Translations under genes and position numbers: made by a program
In this document: positions 57,991 through 64,000 of the stretch, piece by piece
How positions within the stretch are numbered: position 1 is the first letter of the stretch
Layout of the letters: the number at the start of each line of letters is the position of its first letter
Notes under the pieces: generated by a model
What the model was told of the DNA's origin: nothing
Database searches by the model: none
What the model saw: only the letters and a program-made list of their open reading frames with translations
Assembly: GCF_000582685.1 (NCBI RefSeq)
Contig: NZ_KK073766.1
Span: 31,630 to 95,629 of the forward strand
Source of the DNA: [Scytonema hofmanni] UTEX 2349
GTDB taxonomy: Bacteria; Cyanobacteriota; Cyanobacteriia; Cyanobacteriales; Nostocaceae
Length of the DNA stretch: 64,000 bases
Direction of reading: 5' to 3'

Positions 57991-58214
57991 ATAATTTTCA
58001 AGCGAGGAAAGAGCGATCGCCCCATCTATTCTTTCGTTTGCTTTCGCGCTGAACCGACTATGCGCGAATTTCAACAAATGACCAAAATTTGAACCTGCAC
58101 TCGTGCTGTTTTGCAGTAAGTTGGTTGTGCGAAAATTTATTCAGATCGAACGAGCAAAACAATCATCGGCACTTTTGCAGGTCTTAGCCTTACTAGCTTA
58201 AAACCAAAATCCTA

Positions 58215-59351
58215 ATGAAGAAGATTTTAATCTTATCAGCAAATCCTAAAGGCACAACACCGCTGCGTTTGAGCCAGGAGGTGCGTGAAATCCATGCTGG
58301 ACTAGAACGAGCTATGCACCGAGATCGGTTTGTCTTAGAGCAGAAGTGGGCAGTGCGACCGAGGGACATTCAACGGGCTATGTTGGATCTCAATCCTTCT
58401 ATTGTTCATTTTTCTGGGCATGGAATGGGGGATGAGGGTCTGGTCTTTGAAGACGAAACAGGCTCGGCAAAGCTAGTCGATGGAGAAGCATTAGCGGGAT
58501 TATTTGGTTTGTTTGCCGAACAGGTAGAGTGTGTTGTTCTTAACAGTTGTTACTCCGAGGTACAAGCAAGTGCGATCGCCCAACACATTAACTATGTGAT
58601 TGGCATGAAAAAGGCGATTGGAGATAGAGCAGCAATTGAATTTGCCGTAGGCTTTTATGATGCTCTAGGAGCAGGACGGTCTGTGGAATTTGCCCACAAA
58701 TTAGGTTGCGCTGCAATTCGGTTGGCAGGTATTCCAGAACAACTAACCCCTATTCTTCACAAAAAGTCTAACATTAGTTATGATTTTGAGCCTGACGATG
58801 GCTCCAGTTTTGAGCAAGAAGACCACTATCATCGTCTACAGAAATTACTAAAAGCAGAGGCATGGCTAGAGGCGGATAAAGAAACCACGGCAATCATACT
58901 TAAGGTATCTGGTCAAGAACGAGGGGGCTGGCTTGAACTCGAAGACATCAAGAGATTACCTTGCCGAGGTTTATATATCCTCAACCATCTCTGGTTAAAG
59001 TATAGTAATGGACGTTTTGGCTTCAGTGTGCAAAGACGCATTTGGGAAGATATTCAGGTTACCGAAGCCAAGGATTATCTAATAACATTGCTATACGGAA
59101 ATGAACATGTGGCATATGCTGAAACCTATAAATATTTTAGTGATCGTATAGGATGGCACTCATTAAACTGCTTTCTTGATTATGACGAGCTTATCTTCAC
59201 TAGAGAGGCGCCTGAAGGACACCTCCCATTCTTTGGCTTCTTTAAGCCTTTTTGGAGAACGCGTATATTTGAGTTTAGTATTGCTTCTGCTCTGTTTTCC
59301 AAAAATCCCAATCCACAGCGACATCAGAGACTATTACCCACAACGAAATAG
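58215..59351 (+). CDS. CHAT-domain protease fused to a GUN4 domain
   Basis: A protein of 378 residues. Residues 1-185 are a CHAT (caspase-like) domain: MKKILILSANPKGTTPLRLS start, catalytic His69 in VHFSGHG and Cys112 in VVLNSCYS. Residues about 205-360 are a GUN4-like domain: HRLQKLLKAEAWLEADKETT, then RGGWLELEDIKRLPCRGLYI, then SNGRFGFSVQRRIWEDIQ. GUN4 binds protoporphyrin and Mg-protoporphyrin and regulates Mg-chelatase. The fusion suggests a protease gated by a tetrapyrrole or by a partner of that fold. No obvious partner gene is next to it; the truncated CHAT gene at 61464 is a relative. The C-terminus past residue 360 overlaps nothing coding. Confidence 0.8.
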   Translation: MKKILILSANPKGTTPLRLSQEVREIHAGLERAMHRDRFVLEQKWAVRPRDIQRAMLDLNPSIVHFSGHGMGDEGLVFEDETGSAKLVDGEALAGLFGLFAEQVECVVLNSCYSEVQASAIAQHINYVIGMKKAIGDRAAIEFAVGFYDALGAGRSVEFAHKLGCAAIRLAGIPEQLTPILHKKSNISYDFEPDDGSSFEQEDHYHRLQKLLKAEAWLEADKETTAIILKVSGQERGGWLELEDIKRLPCRGLYILNHLWLKYSNGRFGFSVQRRIWEDIQVTEAKDYLITLLYGNEHVAYAETYKYFSDRIGWHSLNCFLDYDELIFTREAPEGHLPFFGFFKPFWRTRIFEFSIASALFSKNPNPQRHQRLLPTTK

Positions 59352-60405
59352 AGAATTCAATCTCTGCACAATCGGTTTCCCTGCACCGGCACAAGCATTG
59401 CAGGCAACGGAACCGGACTCAACCACCCAGAATCAAGCTTGTGGTTTCAAGCCCTGCGCTGTATCGCCGACGGCAGACCCGATTTCGCCATCATCGAAAA
59501 TCCTGCGGGGGTTATCAGTCGAGGACTTCGAGCAGTGCTTGGAGGACTGCGAATGGTCAAATATTGTTGGGACGATCCACAAATCATTTCAGCAGAGGAA
59601 TTCGGAGCGCCGCACGAGCGCAAAAGGCTTTTCATCGTTGCCTACTCCGACAACATACGCCAAAGGCTCAACGGGATGCAGACCAGCTGGTCAGACCAGA
59701 TTGGAACAGTCATTAAGGAAATTTATAACCAAGGGAGACAAGTTAAACTCTTGTGTTCCGGGGTGGATGATGGGCTTCCCAGTTGGTTGGGTGGAAAGCA
59801 TATTGATGGATACTGGCGAGACAATATCAGTGCAGCTCCCATTTACCCAGGAGTACGCCACCACCTCAACAAACGCCGAGAATGTAACGACCTCTACGCC
59901 CGATCAGTCTGTCCCCTCCAAGCTGCGATCGCACTCCGAAGAATTCTTTATCTCAATTCAATCGCCGGATAATCCGATACCCGTAAATTTCTTAGAGGAT
60001 AAAAAGCAATCGCCCTCAATAGAATCACTTAGCTTATCTTCAATAGTGAGTAATGTAGCACCAAAGAATTTCTTAGAGGAAACGAAAGAGGATACAAAGC
60101 GATCGCTTGCCCCAAAACGGCGACAGCGCAAGGGATGCTTGTATAAATACTTAGAAAACAAGAAGCTGAAAAATGGCAACATAGCCTCATACCCGCGTGT
60201 GATTGGTGAAACACGCAACCCTGATAACCCGAAGCATTGGCGATGGGGTTTTAATTGGGAAGAAAAAATTGATGGCGAGTGGAAGGGGCGCAGTATTGGT
60301 AGTGTGCCGTTGGGTGCGATCGCGCTTATTCAATCAATGCAGAATGAAGGTGTACCGTTATCGGAGATTATTGGATTTATTAAGCGGTCAAAGAATAAAG
60401 GATGA
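59352..60405 (+). pseudogene. C5-cytosine DNA methyltransferase remnant and its C-terminal domain in two frames
   Basis: From about 59360 one frame reads LHNRFPCTGTSIAGNGTGLN with the catalytic-motif cysteine (PCTGTS), then RPDFAIIENPAGVISRG (ENP motif), EFGAPHERKRLFIVAYSDN and RSVCPLQAAIALRRILYLN, stopping at 59972. The N-terminal motif I is missing. A second frame carries KGCLYKYLENKKLKNGNIAS and HWRWGFNWEEKIDGEWKGRS to KRSKNKG at 60405, a domain often at the end of such cyanobacterial enzymes. The second frame is open from 59176, across the whole remnant. Both frames look protein-like over 59740-59970. Confidence 0.65.
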
Positions 60406-60505
60406 AACAAGGGAGCGATCGCTTCCCTGTCCCAGTTTCTTAGAGGAATAAAGCGATCGCTGGTATAATCCCTAGTAAAAAGTAACACCGTTGCGATAGC
60501 CGCAC

Positions 60506-60699
60506 ATGACTAAAACCACAGTTCATCTTGTCACCAGCATCCAGAATGTTACTAAGCGTGGTGTTTCACACCGATGCCCAAGTAAAGGCAGTTTCGGGTG
60601 ATTAGTCCGGGTGGTGCGGTATTTGGTGAACGCAAGATTTATTACTCAGCAGAAGCAGCGGAGAAGGCGGGGCGGGAGTGGATTGAAAAGGGGAGTTGA
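60506..60699 (+). pseudogene. Small frameshifted gene, about 64 residues when repaired
   Basis: The frame from the ATG at 60506 reads MTKTTVHLVTSIQNVTKRGV, SHRCPSKGSF. After a one-base shift it continues RVISPGGAVFGERKIYYSAE, AAEKAGREWIEKGS to a stop at 60699. The joined protein reads sensibly, but I know no family for it. Confidence 0.4.
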
Positions 60700-61463
60700 G
60701 GGCGATCGCTCTGGTTTCATCAGGCTATCAAAAATCAACCTAAAACGCGCTTCGCAATTCCGTTTTAAAAATCACAGCAACATCCCACCCAACTTTCCGT
60801 AATCACCAACTGCACCGTTGTAGTTATTAAAAGACTTGCAACTATAACGAAACTATATAACGTTCACTGCGGGGACATACCCCAACTCGAACTCAGTCAC
60901 GATGGCTGGGTTTTTGGGTTTTGACGGTAGCGTGACTGTGAATGGAGAAGCGATCGCACATCTTCATACTTGCGTTGATTCGGAGACTTGCGCTTAGAGA
61001 TAGCAGGTTCACTTTTTTCAATTTTACCAACTTTTGATGATTGGGCATCTAAGAAGGTATCCAGGGCGGACATACGGCGAACTCGACGGCATAAGGGGTA
61101 GCGTTACCGCCCTGTCTGCCTGATTCTTATCGTTTTACCAAGTTTCGGTTAAAAGTTGGTATTTACAAAATATCTTTCTGACTCTAGGCGTGTGTTCCAC
61201 CAAAATGCCTTAACGTGGAATGCTGCGTTAGTCATGAGTCGAGACGATAACTATAATGTTTTTACTTTGATTATGGAATTTAGAACAGAAACTGTGTAGT
61301 AATCAATAAATAGGTGCTGCTATCTAGCTGCATAAGTCAACTTTGGTTTTACCTATAAGAAGATGTAGAAGAGTTCATTGACCTCTTCTGCTACTGCATA
61401 CTCTGTCATCTTTTTCAATGCGTTAGTACTAAATAATATATTTTCCACGAGTCAATTAACACC
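60700..61463. other. No gene recognised
   Basis: A non-coding stretch of 760 bp. Apart from two HIP1-like sites and a CGGGGACATACCCCAACTCG-type palindrome no structure stands out. The sequence upstream of 61464 probably holds the promoter of the truncated CHAT gene. Confidence 0.45.
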
Positions 61464-62100
61464 GTGAAAAAAATCCTTATATTATCAGCCAATCCAAAGA
61501 ACACAAACAAGCTCCGCCTAGACCAAGAGGTGCGGGAAATCCAAGCAGCGCTCAAACTCGCTAAAAATCGAGAGCAATTTGAAATCGTCACTGCCTGGGC
61601 GATACGAGTTGAAGACTTGCGCCGTGCGCTGTTAGAATACCAACCAACTATCGTTCACTTTTCTGGGCATGGCTCAGGTAGTACTGGTTTAGCCTTAGAG
61701 AATAATTCTGGGCAGATGCAACTTGTGAGTACAGAATCCTTATAGTGGAATTTCTCAAAGTGTTAGTAGTGGTCGAATGTACGGCGGGATGATTGCTGCA
61801 CAGGGGAACAATAACCAACAAAATATGACCAACTACACAACACCTGAACAAAAACATGATCTGGCACAAGCTGCCCAAGAAATTCAACAACTTTTGCAAC
61901 AACTAGAGCAGACTTATCCTACTAAAAGTAGTGCTGAAAAAATGATGGTTGTTGGTAAAGCGGTGGATGAAATTGAAAATAACTCACCTTTGAAAGCCCG
62001 CGTGATAAAAGCTTTGAAAGCTGGTGGAACTGAAGCTTTCAAAGAACTAATTAATCATCCCCTAGTTAATATTCTGATGGCATCTATAGAAGGTTGGTAG
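61464..62100 (+). pseudogene. Truncated CHAT gene with the conflict-system linker domain
   Basis: The first ORF (MKKILILSANPKNTNKLRLD to VHFSGHGSGSTGLALENNSG) is the N-terminal half of a CHAT domain like that at 58215, with the catalytic His but no Cys, and stops at 61745. A different frame then gives SGISQSVSSGRMYGGMIAAQ, YTTPEQKHDLAQAAQEIQQL and KALKAGGTEAFKELINHPLV, the same linker as at 28133. It seems to be one gene with an internal deletion and frame shift that removed the second half of CHAT. Confidence 0.7.
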
Positions 62101-62227
62101 GAGGCTGAATAAGCTATTGGTAACGCATTACTGCTAACAGTCAATAGAAAAAATGAAAAAAGCTAATGAACTACTAAATTGGCTGATTATTACTAATAAA
62201 TTATTTAATTTTTAATAGTAAAAACCC

Positions 62228-64000
62228 ATGAACAAGCCTGTGCGTCCTGAGGAAAATTTACCTCCTTACCCTCAAACTAGTATTCAGCAAAACGACTGAT
62301 GATAGTCGTCCAATGCTAGCAGAAATGCAACTTGATGAGTTACGGTTGGCGATTGAACAACCTGCTGCTCATCATGGTGTAGTGTTTGAAATTGGACTAG
62401 TAGAAGAAATCATTAAAGACGTACAGGGGCAAGCAGGTTATCTACCGTTATTACAGTACACCTTGAATTTACTTTGGGAAATAGAAGTAGAAACTGGTAG
62501 TATTAACGTTCGTACACTAAGCATTAGTACTTACCGACAATTAGGTGGGGTCAGGGGTGCGCTACAAAAACATATAGATGGCATCTATGACAGGTTACCA
62601 AAAGTGGAAAAGTTGGCAACTCAAAGAATTTTTCTAAAACTGGTTGACATTGGTAAAGATACTGAATTTGGTACTGGGTGGAAGCCAGTCCGCAGAAGGG
62701 CATTGAAGTCTGAGTTTAATGATGAACTTGAACAAAGCGTGCTAGCTAAGTTGATAAATGAAAATCTCCTGGTGAGTGATCAAGAGCCACAATCCCAAGA
62801 ATCTACAGTAGACATTACCCATGAAATCCTGCTGATTTCTTGGACAACTCTAAATACTTGGATTAAGGAAAACCGTCAAGCTATAGCCCTTCGTAACCGA
62901 CTCAATGATGATGTAGCGCTTTGGAAGTCCCAAAAAGCAGATGATGAACTGTGGAGTGGCTCAAAGTTGGAACAGATTTTAGAACTTAGAAAAGACGCAA
63001 TATTTAATCAAGTTCTGGGGGGGTTTAGTGATGCAGCAAATCAATTTATTGATGCAAGCAAGTGTGGGATTGCGCGATCGCCAACGGCGCAGAACCATTA
63101 TAGGGCTTACTGGTTTTTCTGTAGTTGCGTTGATTCTAGCTGGTGCAGCTGGGTTGGGGTGGTGGTTTACAGAATTTCAAAGACAACAAATCATTACTAA
63201 TCTTACGAGTGCTTCACAAGAACTATTTGACTCAAATAAAGAATTTGATGCGCTGCTGGCAAGCCTAAATGCGGGCAAGCAAGTCAAACAGGCATCATTC
63301 GGGGTAAATTCCGATATGCAGTTTCAGGTTAAAGTTGCCTTGCAACAGGCAATTTATGGGGTGAAAGAACGAAACCGCTTGGAGGGGCACAAAGGTGAAG
63401 TTCTTAGTGTTAGCTACAGTTCGGATAGTAAAACTGTGGCTTCTGCTAGTAGTGATAAAACTATCAAACTGTGGGATGTCGCCACTGGCAAAGAAATTAG
63501 TTCCTTGACTGGGCATCAGAATACGGTCACTGTTGTTAGTTTCAGCCCCGATGACAAGATCTTGGCTTCTGCCAGCTTTGGTGACAAAACTGTTAAACTC
63601 TGGGATATCACCACTGGCAAAGAAATCTTTACTTTCAGCGGGTATAAAGCTGACGATAGAGGCAATAATGGCATCAGTTTCAGCCCCGATGGGCAACTGC
63701 TGGCTGTTGCCTGTGAAGGAAACTCCATCCAACTTTGGGATGTTGCCACCCACAAACAAGTAGCTACCTTTATTGGACATAAGGATCAAGTCAATGGCGT
63801 CAGTTTCAGCCCCGATGGGCAACTGCTGGCTTCTGCTAGCAATGACAGAACGGTCAAACTCTGGGATATCACTACCTACAAAGAAATTCCTAGTAACATG
63901 CAGCATCCCGCTTGGGTCAGTGGCGTCAGTTTCAGCCCAGATGGACGACTACTGGCTTCTGGTGCTCAAGAAGGCCACGTCATACTTTGGGATATCGCTA
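62228..64000 (+). pseudogene. STAND/NACHT-type WD40 protein, P-loop deleted, frameshifted, 3' end outside window
   Basis: Starts MNKPVRPEENLPPYPQTSIQ and stops at once; the usual P-loop segment is missing. The sequence resumes at 62313 with MLAEMQLDELRLAIEQPAAH, GQAGYLPLLQYTLNLLWEIE and DITHEILLISWTTLNTWIKE, the helical part of a bacterial STAND protein. After a shift near 63070, VALILAGAAGLGWWF is a membrane-like segment, and then at least five WD40 repeats (GHKGEVLSVSYSSDSKTVAS; KTIKLWDVATGKEI; SFSPDGQLLASASNDRTVKL) run to the window edge. WD40 repeats sense the trigger in this class. Confidence 0.8.

Noticed and set aside
63295..63906. Minus-strand ORF of 203 codons near the window end
   Set aside because: Antisense to WD40 repeats; its internal periodicity merely mirrors the repeats.

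Overview
The window looks like an accessory, defence-rich and heavily transposon-scarred stretch of a filamentous, Nostoc-type cyanobacterial chromosome or large plasmid. The evidence is frequent HIP1 octamers (GCGATCGC), GGGAATT- and GCAGAGG-type short tandem repeats, and cyanobacterial families such as GUN4, CHAT, Rpn/DUF4351 and IS1341-type tnpB. No rRNA or tRNA gene was recognised. All family names are from reading motifs; no database search was run.

Layout. 1-1.7 kb: the right end of a Mu/Tn552-like transposon (transposase C-terminus, AAA ATPase, terminal repeats) that has landed in a tnpB. 2-6.3 kb: a VOC-family gene cut in two by an IS4-type element, an intact tnpB element, a glutathione S-transferase and a hydrolase scrap. 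6.3-7.9 kb: two small unknown genes and empty sequence. 7.9-27.3 kb: a class 1 DISARM island on the minus strand. In transcription order it is drmD, two unknown genes, drmMI, (a plus-strand Rpn/DUF4351 insertion), a RelE-UvrD helicase, drmA, drmB, drmC. 28.6-37.8 kb: a three-gene minus-strand operon that is the most novel item. It encodes an HSP90-like ATPase, a 1957-residue protein with sacsin-like repeats, an HSP90-like ATPase and a C-terminal DarT-like ADP-ribosyltransferase domain, and a DarG-like macrodomain protein. An XRE regulator lies just upstream.

38.4-43.1 kb: a minus-strand operon of RHH, GIY-YIG, unknown and methyltransferase-like genes, split by a tnpB+RHH element. 43.2-50.1 kb: two hypothetical plasmid-type genes followed by broken genes (C5 methylase, MOSC, IS copy 2, glucosidase, two msrA). 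50.6-57.5 kb: an IS with perfect 18-bp inverted repeats, an AIPR-family gene, a RecD2-like helicase and a second tnpB+RHH element. 57.6-64 kb: a ParA remnant, an intact CHAT-GUN4 gene, a broken C5 methylase, a truncated CHAT gene, and a STAND-WD40 gene that has lost its P-loop and runs off the window.

How it fits together. DISARM, the DarT/DarG-HSP90 operon, AIPR, CHAT and STAND genes form a defence island. Many genes are decaying through IS, MITE and repeat insertions, several of which can be undone on paper to restore a continuous reading frame. The inferred functions of the HSP90-DarT operon, the RelE-UvrD protein and the RHH-tnpB pairs are hypotheses from domain content and gene order only.
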